Source: Georgenia sp. SYP-B2076 (GTDB lineage: Bacteria; Actinomycetota; Actinomycetes; Actinomycetales; Actinomycetaceae). From it: a DNA stretch of 64,000 nt. This document shows, piece after piece, positions 23,267-31,255 of this stretch. The stretch is from positions 124,001 to 188,000 of the forward strand of contig NZ_RXOZ01000035.1 of the NCBI RefSeq assembly GCF_003991205.1, read 5' to 3'. The notes beneath the pieces are model-generated. The model was not told where the DNA came from, did not search any database, and was given only the letters and a program-made list of their open reading frames with translations. The position numbers were made by a program, and so were the translations under genes. Numbering within the stretch: position 1 is the first letter of the stretch; every line of letters starts with the position of its first letter.

Positions 23267-23977
23267 CTACCGCTGCGAGATGTCGCCCGAGCCCTTGACC
23301 GCGCTGCGCACGCTCGCGCCGCCGGAGTGCACGATGGAGCCGCTGCCGGAGACGCTGGCGTCCAGCGCGCCGGAGGCCTGGACTGCCGCGTCGCCGGAGC
23401 CGTCCACCGAGACCTCGGCGTCCGTGCTCGCGAGGTCGGCACCGTCGTACTCGCCCGAGCCGTCGATGCGCACCGACTGGCGCCCCGCCGTGCCGGCGGC
23501 GTCGACCGTGCCCGAACCGGCGACCGTCACGTCGAGGTCGGCGACGTCGACGCCGCGGACCGTGGCGTCACCGGAGCCGTTCACCGTCACGCTCAGGCCG
23601 TCGGTGGCGACGAGGTCGGCGTCGACGTCGCCCGAGCCCTCGACCGTGAGCGCCTCCACCTCCGGCAGCACGAGCTCGTAGCTGACGTCCCCCAGGGTGC
23701 CGCGCATGCCGCGCTCGGCGCCGAGGACGAGCACGCCGTCACGCACCTCGCTGGTGAGGCGGTCGAGGACGTTCCGCCCGGCGGTGACGGTCAGGGACGG
23801 CTCGCCCCCGGTCGAGATGGTGAGCCGGCCGCTCGTGGAGAGCTGGACGGCGGTCACGTCGGCGATGTCGCGCTCCTCGCTCGCCGTCGGGCCGACGTCG
23901 GCGATGCTCCCGCAAGCGGCGAGCGTCGCCGTCACGGCGGCGAGGGTGAGCAGGGCAGGGATCCGGGCCAGCGCCAT
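23267..23977 (-). CDS. DUF2807 (GIN-domain) lipoprotein, copy 1
   Basis: The 236-residue protein has a lipoprotein signal (lipobox TLAAC, Cys at about 22) followed by a right-handed beta-helix of the DUF2807/GIN type. The helix is made of repeating strands with GSGD turns: VEGSGDVDADL, VNGSGDATVRG, VAGSGTVDAAG, IDGSGEYDGAD, VDGSGDAAVQA. Such proteins sit on the outer face of the membrane or wall, with unknown ligands. It is similar to the gene at 25347 throughout, and both have the same palindromic element about 80-90 bases upstream. GAGAGGA precedes the ATG. Confidence 0.88.
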   Translation of the reverse strand: MALARIPALLTLAAVTATLAACGSIADVGPTASEERDIADVTAVQLSTSGRLTISTGGEPSLTVTAGRNVLDRLTSEVRDGVLVLGAERGMRGTLGDVSYELVLPEVEALTVEGSGDVDADLVATDGLSVTVNGSGDATVRGVDVADLDVTVAGSGTVDAAGTAGRQSVRIDGSGEYDGADLASTDAEVSVDGSGDAAVQASGALDASVSGSGSIVHSGGASVRSAVKGSGDISQR

Positions 23978-24053
23978 CGGGGTCCTCTCGGTTCTGGTTT
24001 CGGGCGACGGGAGTCGGTGAAGGCCCTAGCGTGGCACCCACCGCCCTCGCGCG

Positions 24054-25115
24054 TCATCGGGGTCCTCCCTGAGCGGGACCCCGAGATCGGCCGGCGCGAG
24101 CGCGGGCGACGCCCACCGCCGACCCGCGCAGCAGCACCGGCAGCGCGACGGCGAGCGCGGCGACCAGCGCGGCGGCGGCCGTCAGGCGCCCGGCCGCCCA
24201 GGCGCCGTAGACCGCGAACGTCGCGACCTCGCTGCCCAAGCCGGCCACCGACGTCACGGTCGCCCGCAAGGCGCTCGGGATCCGCTCCTGCAGGCGTGCG
24301 TCCACGGCCACGAGCACCATCCGGTAGACGCCATAGAACGCGGCGACGCCGACCAGCCCGGCCACGTGCGGCGTGCTGCCCGCGACGCCGAGCACGAGCG
24401 CGGCGATGCCCAGCAGGGTCGCCAGGAGCAGCGGCCGCCGCAGGCGTGCCGCGCCGCCGAGGGCCGCCCCGGCGGCGCCCGCCACGGGGATGGCCATGAG
24501 GGCGACGGGGATGCCCGCGACGGGCAGGCCCATGTCGCGGGCCGCCAGCGGGAAGTACTCCTCGAGCCCGTCGACGGCGGTGAGCAGGGCGACCGCGACG
24601 ACGGCGCCACGCACCCCGGGGCGGGCCGCGATGCCCCGGACCTCGGCGGCCACCGTCGCGACGTAGCCACGGCCGGCGTCGTCGGGCTCACGGGTTCGGA
24701 CGACACTCGCGCGCGGCGGCTCGGGCAGCGTCGTCGCCAGCGCGGCGGCGGCGAGGCAGCACCCCACGCTGACCCAGCCGGCCAGCGCGTACCCGCCCAC
24801 GCCGAACAGGACCGCCGCGGCGACGGCGGCCGGGAGCTGGGCGAGCAACCCCGCGGAGGTGACCCGCCCGAGCAGCCGTGCGTAGTGCGCCTCCGCGCGG
24901 ACCGCGGCGAGGCCGTCGTACAGCAGGGCCTCCAGCGCGCCCGAGGAGCACGCGCCGCCGATCGCCCACAGGACGAAGCCCGCGGCGAAGCCGGTGAAGT
25001 CGGGGACGACGATCCACAGCGCGAAGCCGGCGGCCTGCACGGTGGTGGCCGCCACGAGGGAGGCGCGCCGCGAGAACCGGTCCGCCAGCAACCCGGTCGG
25101 GACCTCGGCCAGCAC
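24054..25115 (-). CDS. MFS transporter, intact frame (first helix lies upstream out of frame)
   Basis: The intact frame encodes 353 residues of a major facilitator protein, with motif A GLLADRFSRR near its start and about eleven helices. From the nearest start (GTG 25115) the first transmembrane helix would be missing. Upstream the same frame continues as RLARLSTGWALLAESLPLYP and LYALLFADAGLSDAQISALF, a normal first helix, but meets a stop with no usable start. One base fewer in the five-G run 25268-25272 would join it to ATG 25287 giving MLTLVPREARRLARLS. So the gene is frameshifted or carries a sequence error. Substrate unknown. It lies between the two DUF2807 lipoproteins. Confidence 0.75.
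   Translation of the reverse strand: MLAEVPTGLLADRFSRRASLVAATTVQAAGFALWIVVPDFTGFAAGFVLWAIGGACSSGALEALLYDGLAAVRAEAHYARLLGRVTSAGLLAQLPAAVAAAVLFGVGGYALAGWVSVGCCLAAAALATTLPEPPRASVVRTREPDDAGRGYVATVAAEVRGIAARPGVRGAVVAVALLTAVDGLEEYFPLAARDMGLPVAGIPVALMAIPVAGAAGAALGGAARLRRPLLLATLLGIAALVLGVAGSTPHVAGLVGVAAFYGVYRMVLVAVDARLQERIPSALRATVTSVAGLGSEVATFAVYGAWAAGRLTAAAALVAALAVALPVLLRGSAVGVARARAGRSRGPAQGGPR
24057..24084 (-). promoter_or_regulatory. Palindromic element upstream of DUF2807 copy 1
   Basis: TCGGGGTCCTCCCTGA (24057-24072) is an imperfect dyad (TCGGGG/TCCCTGA), followed 12 bases later by another CCCCGA half-site (24079-24084). An almost identical arrangement lies upstream of DUF2807 copy 2. It overlaps the 3' end of the MFS gene, 80 bases before the lipoprotein start. 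Confidence 0.55.
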
Positions 25116-25346
25116 GGCGACGGCGGACCAGATCGCGAACAGGGCGGAGATCTGCGCGTCGCTCAGGCCGGCGTCGGCGAAGAGGAGGGCATACAGCGGG
25201 TAGAGCGGGAGGCTCTCCGCGAGAAGCGCCCACCCGGTGCTCAGCCGGGCGAGCCTGCGTGCCTCACGGGGGAACGAGCGTCAACATCGCATGCCGTCAA
25301 GGCTAGGCAGCGCGGCGGCGGCCGTCCACGGAAGACGTGCCCGGCG

Positions 25347-26066
25347 CTACGCCTCGCGGACGTCCCCGACGCCGGAGACCTCGCTGACCACGTGCGCGCC
25401 GCCGGAGTGGGTGATCTCCCCGGCGCCGTCCACCGTGGCGCTGAGCGTGTCGGTCACGCGGACGTGGGCGTCGCCCGCGCCGCCGATCGAGACGTCGGCG
25501 TCCCGGGCGGTGAGCTCGTCGCCGTCGTACTCGCCGAGCCCGTCGATGGCCACCACCTGACGGTCGGCCGCACCCGTGAGGGTGATGCCGCCGGCGCCTC
25601 CCACCCGCACGGTGAGCTCGTCGACGTCGATGCCGCGCGCCGTGATGTCGCCGGCTCCGTCGAGGTTGATCGCGAGCGTCCGGGTCGGGACGAGGTCCGC
25701 GTCGACGTCGCCCGCGCCCGCGACGGTGATCGTGTCCACGGCGGGGAGGACGAGCTCGTACGTGATCTCCCCGGGATGGCGCCATCCCGCGTCATCCATG
25801 CCGAGGACCAGGACGCCGTCGCGCACGTCGGTGGTGATCCGGTCGATGACGTCCTCCCCGGCGGTCACCCGGAGCGAGGGCGTGGCGCCCGCCCGGATGT
25901 CGAGGTGGCCGGTGGCCGCGAGCGACACGGCGGTGACCGCCTCCACCTCGCGCTCCTGCGTGGTGGGCGCGCCCGCACGTCCGTCGAGGGCGGTGCCGCA
26001 CCCGGCGAGGGCGAGTGTCGGGGCGGTGACGAAGACGGCCCAGAAGGCGACCTTGCGGAGGTCCAT
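25347..26066 (-). CDS. DUF2807 (GIN-domain) lipoprotein, copy 2
   Basis: This 239-residue paralogue of the protein at 23267 has lipobox LALAGC and the same beta-helix with GAGD-type turns: VAGAGDVDADL, LDGAGDITARG, VGGAGGITLTG, IGGAGDAHVRV, VDGAGEITHSG. In copy 1 the turns are GSGD; here nearly all are GAGD or GAGE. The two genes therefore diverged across every repeat, perhaps by gene conversion within each. The start is ATG 26066, and an upstream open frame to 26222 would cross the shared regulatory element. A surface or wall role is likely. The ligand is unknown. Confidence 0.86.
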   Translation of the reverse strand: MDLRKVAFWAVFVTAPTLALAGCGTALDGRAGAPTTQEREVEAVTAVSLAATGHLDIRAGATPSLRVTAGEDVIDRITTDVRDGVLVLGMDDAGWRHPGEITYELVLPAVDTITVAGAGDVDADLVPTRTLAINLDGAGDITARGIDVDELTVRVGGAGGITLTGAADRQVVAIDGLGEYDGDELTARDADVSIGGAGDAHVRVTDTLSATVDGAGEITHSGGAHVVSEVSGVGDVREA

Positions 26067-26155
26067 GAGAGTCCCATTTCCGTGGATGAGGGGTGGTGGT
26101 CCGGCGGGAGCCGGGGGGCTACGTCGAGCCTGGCAGCGGTCGTCGGACGGCGATA

Positions 26156-26182
26156 TCGGGGTTCTCCCTGAACGGCCCCTGA
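26156..26182. promoter_or_regulatory. Palindromic element upstream of DUF2807 copy 2
   Basis: TCGGGGTTCTCCCTGA (26156-26171) plus a CCCTGA half-site at 26177-26182 matches the element upstream of copy 1 in sequence and distance (90 bases to the start). It is also in the divergent region facing the penicillin-binding protein gene, so one regulator could act on both. Confidence 0.6.
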
Positions 26183-26284
26183 AATCGCGCCGAACGTTCC
26201 CCGAGACGAACGCCCCCGCCATTCACTATGAACACCGGCCGTTATGGGCTCGACAAGCCCGATCGCCTGGGATTGGCTGCACCC

Positions 26285-28348
26285 ATGACGCACCGACGCA
26301 CCTTCTCGGGGGAGGCCGCCGCGGCACCGCCCGCGGCGCCCGCGCGGCCTGCGCGGCTCGCGCGGCTTGCGCGGCCCGCTCGGCCCGCTCGGCCCGCGCG
26401 GCCCGCGGGGTCCACCGCCCGACGACGCCCGGTGGCCGCCCTGGCCGGCCTCGTCGTCCTGGCGGGCGGCCTGGTTGCATGCTCTCCGGCGACGCCCGAC
26501 CCTGCCGGGGCGGCCGAGCAGCTCGCGGCCGCCCTCGAGTCCGGCGAGGTGACCGGCGCGCCCCTGGACGCCGGTGCGCGACAGGCCGCGGCCGCAGGCC
26601 TTGAGTTCGCTCTGGCCGACGTCGCGGACCTTCCCCGCGCGGTCGTCGTCGCCGAGATCGGCGAGGTGGACGACTCCGGCGAGCACCCGACCGCGTCCGT
26701 CGAGCTCGAGTGGACGTGGGGCGTGAACGGCACCGGCACGGAAGTGTCCTACCGCACCTTCGCCGTGCTGAGCCACGACGGCGACGACTGGTCGGCGTCC
26801 TGGTCACCCGCGCTCATCCACCCCAACCTGGGCGCGGACGGGACCCTCGGCGTCAGCCGCGCGCCGGCCGCACGCGGAGAGATCCTGGGCGCCGGCCGGA
26901 GCGTGCTCGTCACGTCACGGCCCGTGCAGCGCCTGGGGATCGACAAGGCCAACCTCGACCCGGACGCCGCGGCCGGGGCCGCCGCCGCGCTGGCCGAGGC
27001 GGTGGGGCTCGACGACTCGCACGCGTACGCGGAGCGCGTCGCGGCAGCGGGTCCGCGCGCGTTCGTCGAGGCGATCGTGGTGCGGACGGAGGACCCCGGC
27101 GACATCGACCTGGCCGCCGTCCGCCGGCTGCCCGGCGTCCTCGCCGTGGCGGGGGAGCTGCCCCTGGCGCCCACGAGCCGTTTCGCGCGTCCCATCCTCG
27201 GGACGGTGGGGCAGGCGACGGCCGAGATCGTGGAGGAGTCCGGCGGCGCCGTCCGCCCCGGGGACGAGGCGGGCCTGTCCGGGCTGCAGCGTCTGTACGA
27301 CGACACCCTGCGCGGCACCCCGGGCACCACGATGGTCATCCGTCACGGGGACGGCACCGAGCAGGAAATCTTCCGCTCGGAGCCGACCGCCGGCGCCGAC
27401 GTGACGCTCACCCTCGACGCCCGGCTGCAGATGCTCGCCGAGCAGGTGCTCGAGCCCGTCGTCCCGGCCAGCGCGATCGTGGCGGTGCGCCCCTCCACCG
27501 GTGAGGTGCTCGCCGCCGCGAGCGGGCCCGGCGGGGACGGGCTCAGCACGGCGACGGTGGGCGCGTTCGCGCCGGGGTCCACGTTCAAGGTCGTCACCGC
27601 CCTGGCCCTGCTGCGCTCGGGGCTCGACGTCGCCAGCCCGATGGAGTGCACGCCGACCGTCACGGCCGAGGGACGCGAGTTCAGGAACTACCCGGACTTC
27701 CCCGCCGGGGACACCGGGACGACGACGCTCGAGGGCGTCGTCGCGTCCTCGTGCAACACGGCGCTGGTCGCGGCCCGGGACCGGGTGAGCGCCGCGGAGC
27801 TGGCGGACGCCGGAGCCTCTCTCGGCCTGGGCGTCGCGGCCGACCTCGGCGTGCCGTCCTTCGCCGGCAACGTGCCCACCGACGCCGCGGGCACGGAGCA
27901 CGCCGCCTCGATGATCGGCCAGGGCCGGGTGGAGGCCTCGCCGCTGGCCATGGCGACCGTCGCCACGTCGGTGGCCCGCGGCGAACGGGTCTCCCCGGTG
28001 CTCGTCACCGACGTCGGCGGGACGGCGCCGGCCGGCGCGGGCGCCCGGGCCGCGGCGCCGGCGGACGACGTCACGCCACTCGCGGCCGGCGAGGCCCAGG
28101 CGCTGCAGCGGCTCATGCGCGCCGTCGTCGTCGACGGGACCTCCACGTTCCTCCTGGACGTGCCGGGCGAGCCGGTCAGCGCGAAGAGCGGCACCGCGCA
28201 GTACGGCACCGAGGTGCCGCCGCGCGCGCACGCCTGGATGATCGCGTACCGGGGCGACCTCGCCGTCGCCGTGTTCGTGGGGGACGGCTACTCTGGCGCG
28301 CACACGGCCGGCCCGTTGCTCGAGGAGTTCCTCCGCCAGGCGGGGTGA
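26285..28348 (+). CDS. Penicillin-binding lipoprotein with MecA-type N-terminal domain
   Basis: The 687-residue protein is a class B-like transpeptidase. An Arg/Ala/Pro-rich head (about residues 1-50, with repeats of ARPARPA type) precedes a hydrophobic helix ending in lipobox-like GGLVAC. Then come an NTF2-like MecA N-terminal domain (about 70-190), a dimerisation region (about 200-350) and the transpeptidase. The active site has PGSTFK (Ser 432), SSCNT (SxN, Ser 489) and KSGTAQ (Lys 634). It would cross-link peptidoglycan outside the membrane. ATG 26285 is chosen over ATG 26228. Neither has a strong ribosome-binding site. MecA-like N-domains are found in many actinobacterial PBPs and do not show resistance by themselves. 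Confidence 0.9.
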   Translation: MTHRRTFSGEAAAAPPAAPARPARLARLARPARPARPARPAGSTARRRPVAALAGLVVLAGGLVACSPATPDPAGAAEQLAAALESGEVTGAPLDAGARQAAAAGLEFALADVADLPRAVVVAEIGEVDDSGEHPTASVELEWTWGVNGTGTEVSYRTFAVLSHDGDDWSASWSPALIHPNLGADGTLGVSRAPAARGEILGAGRSVLVTSRPVQRLGIDKANLDPDAAAGAAAALAEAVGLDDSHAYAERVAAAGPRAFVEAIVVRTEDPGDIDLAAVRRLPGVLAVAGELPLAPTSRFARPILGTVGQATAEIVEESGGAVRPGDEAGLSGLQRLYDDTLRGTPGTTMVIRHGDGTEQEIFRSEPTAGADVTLTLDARLQMLAEQVLEPVVPASAIVAVRPSTGEVLAAASGPGGDGLSTATVGAFAPGSTFKVVTALALLRSGLDVASPMECTPTVTAEGREFRNYPDFPAGDTGTTTLEGVVASSCNTALVAARDRVSAAELADAGASLGLGVAADLGVPSFAGNVPTDAAGTEHAASMIGQGRVEASPLAMATVATSVARGERVSPVLVTDVGGTAPAGAGARAAAPADDVTPLAAGEAQALQRLMRAVVVDGTSTFLLDVPGEPVSAKSGTAQYGTEVPPRAHAWMIAYRGDLAVAVFVGDGYSGAHTAGPLLEEFLRQAG

Positions 28349-28438
28349 CGGGGACGCCGGAGGCCGTCCGGCCGCCACGCCCACGACGCGGTGCATGAGG
28401 CCCTACAACGGCCCCGGTTTACGGCGTAGCGTCAACCC

Positions 28439-29269
28439 ATGCGGTTCGGCTTGACCGGCAGCTTCGGTTCCGCTCGGCAGATGCTCGACCTCGCTGTGGA
28501 GGCGGAGCACGCGGGCTGGGACGGCTTCTTCACGTGGGACGGCATCTCGGAGATCGAGGCCTTCGACCCGTGGAGCCTCCTCGCGGCCGTCGCGGTCAGC
28601 ACCTCCACCATCCGGCTGGGCGCGACGCTCCTGACCCTCCCGCTCCGCCGTCCCTGGGTCGTGGCGCGGCAGGCCCTCACGGTTGACCACCTCTCGGAGG
28701 GCCGGCTCGTCGTCCAGGTGGGGCTGGGGCCGTTCGACGACGGCGGGAACAGCCGGGTCTCGGGGGAGATCTCCGACCCGCGCAGGCGCGTCATGGAGCT
28801 GGACGACACCCTGGCGATCCTCGACCTGGCCTGGCAGGGCGAGAGCTTCAGCTACGCCGGCCCGGAGTACCAGGTGCACGACCTCGTCCTGCGCCCCAGG
28901 CCGGTGCAGAGCCCCCGGATCCCGATCTGGCTCACGGCGTCCTGGCCCGCGCCGGACTCGATGGGCCGGGCCATCACCTGGGACGGCGTCCTCCCGTCGC
29001 GCCTGTGCGACCCGATCGATCCGCTGGCCCCCGCCGAGATCGGTGAGCTGGTGGCATGGGTGGCCGAGCGCCGCCCGGCCGACGCGCCGACACCGTTCGA
29101 CGTCGTGGTCGAGGGCGTCCTGCCCGACGACCCGGCCGCCGGGTGCGGGCACCTGCGCGCGCTCGCGGACGCGGGGGTCACCTGGTGGATCGAGTCCCGC
29201 TGGGACGTCGACCGGGACACCCCCGACCGTCTCCTGGAGCTCGCCCGCCGCGGCCCGCCGTCGCTCTGA
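28439..29269 (+). CDS. LLM-class flavin/F420-dependent oxidoreductase (tandem copy 1)
   Basis: This 276-residue TIM-barrel protein is a luciferase-like monooxygenase-family enzyme. The start MRFGLTGSFGS gives the first strand, GWDGFFTWDGI follows, and the segment VVARQALTVDHLSEGRLVV holds the family's phosphate-contacting region. It is closely similar to the next gene (WDGFFTWDGIS, HLSxGRLV, TWWIESRWDxDR...TP). Members reduce or oxidise small molecules using F420H2 or FMN; cofactor choice is not clear. No good ribosome-binding site is seen, and the message may be leaderless (start within the motif GCGTAGCGTCAACCCATG). Confidence 0.88.
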   Translation: MRFGLTGSFGSARQMLDLAVEAEHAGWDGFFTWDGISEIEAFDPWSLLAAVAVSTSTIRLGATLLTLPLRRPWVVARQALTVDHLSEGRLVVQVGLGPFDDGGNSRVSGEISDPRRRVMELDDTLAILDLAWQGESFSYAGPEYQVHDLVLRPRPVQSPRIPIWLTASWPAPDSMGRAITWDGVLPSRLCDPIDPLAPAEIGELVAWVAERRPADAPTPFDVVVEGVLPDDPAAGCGHLRALADAGVTWWIESRWDVDRDTPDRLLELARRGPPSL

Positions 29270-29414
29270 CCACCGTTCTGACCGCCGCTCTGACGGCCGT
29301 CCTAGCCGCCGTTCTGACCGCCGCCCGGGCCGACGGCGTCATGACGCGACCGTAGGACGCGAAAGTGCGGTGATCGAGGGGACGTGGCGGAGCGGTCCCC
29401 GCTACCGTCGGCCC

Positions 29415-30257
29415 ATGAAGTTCGGTTTCGTGGCGACCTGCGGCTCGACCGACCAGATCCTTCAGATGGCGGTCGAGGCCGAGCGGGCGGGCTGGGACGG
29501 GTTCTTCACGTGGGACGGCATCAGCGTCGGCCCGTACGACACGTTCGACCCCTGGGCGCTGCTGGGCGCGGTCGCGGCCACGACGTCGACCATCCGGATC
29601 GGTGCCATGGTCTTCTCCCTCCCGCGGCGCAAGCCCTGGGAAGTTGCCCGCCAGGCGGTGACCGTCGACCACCTCTCCGGCGGCCGGCTCGTCATGCCGG
29701 TCGGCCTCGGTGCCGTCGACGACGGCGGGTACAGCCGGGTGTCGGGGGAGACCACCGACATCCGCACGCGCGCCCAGCTGCTCGACGACACCCTCGCCAT
29801 CCTCGACCGCGCCTGGACGGGCGAGCCGTTCAGCTACGACGGCACGCATCACCACGTGCGCCACATGGTCTTCCGTCCGACGCCGGTCCAGTCGCCCATC
29901 CCTATCTGGGTGGTGGGCGCCTGGCCGGCGCCGCGGTCCATGCGCCGTGCCAGCACGCGGCAGGGCGTCCTCCCGGCCAACATCGCGAACCCGATGGAAC
30001 CGCTGCCCCCCGAGGAGATCGCGAAGATGCTCGCGTGGGTGACCGAGCACCGCCCGCCGGACGCGGGGCCGTTCGACGTCGTCGTCGAGGGGATCCTGCC
30101 GGCCGACCCCGGCGAGGCGCACGCGAGGATCCAGGGCCTGGCCGACGCCGGAGCCACCTGGTGGATCGAGTCCCGGTGGGACTTCGACCGGGAGACGCCG
30201 CAGACGCTGCTCGACCGGATCCGGCAGGGGCCGGTGCCGAGCGTCCAGCCCGGATAG
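29415..30257 (+). CDS. LLM-class flavin/F420-dependent oxidoreductase (tandem copy 2)
   Basis: The 280-residue product is a tandem paralogue of the gene at 28439, sharing layout and many segments (AEWAGWDGFFTWDG-like start, VDHLSGGRLVMPVGLG, TWWIESRWDFDRETPQ). As in copy 1, the ATG directly follows a CTACCGTCGGCCC-type sequence without a ribosome-binding site, suggesting that the duplicated unit included its own promoter and a short or absent leader. The 145 bases between the copies contain short GCCGTTCTGAC repeats. It ends before a strong hairpin facing thioredoxin. Confidence 0.88.
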   Translation: MKFGFVATCGSTDQILQMAVEAERAGWDGFFTWDGISVGPYDTFDPWALLGAVAATTSTIRIGAMVFSLPRRKPWEVARQAVTVDHLSGGRLVMPVGLGAVDDGGYSRVSGETTDIRTRAQLLDDTLAILDRAWTGEPFSYDGTHHHVRHMVFRPTPVQSPIPIWVVGAWPAPRSMRRASTRQGVLPANIANPMEPLPPEEIAKMLAWVTEHRPPDAGPFDVVVEGILPADPGEAHARIQGLADAGATWWIESRWDFDRETPQTLLDRIRQGPVPSVQPG

Positions 30258-30333
30258 CCCCTCGCGGCTGCGGCCGAGGCCGCGGCCCTGAAGGTCACCG
30301 CCCTCTCGGTCGCTGCGCGGCCGGGATGACGAA

Positions 30334-30362
30334 CGCGCGGCCCACCATCGGTGGACCGCGCG
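30334..30362. terminator. Bidirectional terminator hairpin between LLM copy 2 and thioredoxin
   Basis: CGCGCGG (30334-30340) pairs with CCGCGCG (30356-30362), and inside it CCACC (30342-30346) pairs with GGTGG (30350-30354) around a 3-base loop, with one mismatch. It sits between convergent genes. Confidence 0.75.
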
Positions 30363-30415
30363 CCGGAGAGCGGAAGCAGCTCAGTGGTGAGGGCTCACCT
30401 CAGTGCTGCTGCGCC

Positions 30416-30808
30416 TCAGTGCTGGTGGCTGGCCTCGTGGTCGTGACCGGCCTCGTGCTCGGCGATCTGCTTGCGCACATCCTCCATGTCGAGCCCTCGG
30501 ACGCCTTCGACGAGCTGCTCGAGGCTCTTCGCCGGCAGCGCGCCGGCCTGGGAGAACACCAGGATGCCGTCGCGGAACGCCATGAGGGTGGGGATCGCCG
30601 TGATCTGCAGCTGGGCTGCGAGCTGCTGCTCGGCCTCGGTGTCGACCTTGGCGAAGGTGATGTCGGTGTGGGTCTCCGACGCCTTCTCGTAGATCGGGCT
30701 GAACTGCTTGCACGGGCCGCACCAGTCGGCCCAGAAGTCGACCAGCGTGATGCCGTCGGTGCCGACCGTCTTCTCGAACTCTGCGGTGGTGAGGTTCTTC
30801 GTCGCCAT
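30416..30808 (-). CDS. trxA: Thioredoxin with His-rich tail
   Basis: The 130-residue protein has the full thioredoxin fold with active site DFWADWCGPCKQF at about residues 24-36 and the cis-Pro loop AIPTLMAFRDG. It reduces disulfides in cytoplasmic proteins, fed by thioredoxin reductase. The C-terminus is about 20 residues longer than the minimal protein and ends in HEAGHDHEASHQH, a possible metal-binding tail. AAGGAG lies 7 bases before the ATG. No thioredoxin reductase gene is nearby. Confidence 0.95.
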   Translation of the reverse strand: MATKNLTTAEFEKTVGTDGITLVDFWADWCGPCKQFSPIYEKASETHTDITFAKVDTEAEQQLAAQLQITAIPTLMAFRDGILVFSQAGALPAKSLEQLVEGVRGLDMEDVRKQIAEHEAGHDHEASHQH

Positions 30809-30916
30809 GCTGTATCTCCTTCGTCCGGTGGCTCAGGGAGTACAACGCCTGGGCGCCCCAGACATTCCTGGCCTACAGGCCGCGGCAGCGCGGCGCGTGT
30901 CCGGGGCTCCGCCGGG

Positions 30917-31066
30917 TCAGATCTTGGGCTTGCCCCGGCGCTGGGTGGCCTTGGCCAGCAGCTCCCTCGCCTTGCGCTGGTTTTCGGGTTTGGCTGCCTC
31001 ACGCTTGATGATCTGGATGGCCTTGATGGCCAGGCCGCTCTTGGCGGCCTTTCCCAGAAAGCCCAT
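30917..31066 (-). CDS. Small basic protein, 49 residues
   Basis: This short gene encodes MGFLGKAAKSGLAIKAIQII followed by KREAAKPENQRKARELLAKA and a Lys/Arg-rich end. It is about 30% Lys/Arg with an amphipathic helical N-terminus. The support is an exact GAGGAGG ribosome-binding site 5 bases before the ATG and a composition unlike chance frames. I recognise similar small proteins in actinobacteria but know no function. It may bind nucleic acid or lie on the membrane surface. Confidence 0.72.
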   Translation of the reverse strand: MGFLGKAAKSGLAIKAIQIIKREAAKPENQRKARELLAKATQRRGKPKI

Positions 31067-31255
31067 GGGTCCTCCTCGGGTCGGGACGCCCGGAGGCGTC
31101 CGCAGGACTAGCCCTTGCGACGTTACGTCACACAACCGGGAGGCGGCCACCGGAGGAGCTGCCCCGATGACACGCGCGGCGGGCGAAGTGCGCCCGGCCA
31201 TGGCGCGCGGGGCGGGCAGGGTGCGCCCGGCCGCGTGAAGTCGCCGGCCGGCCGG

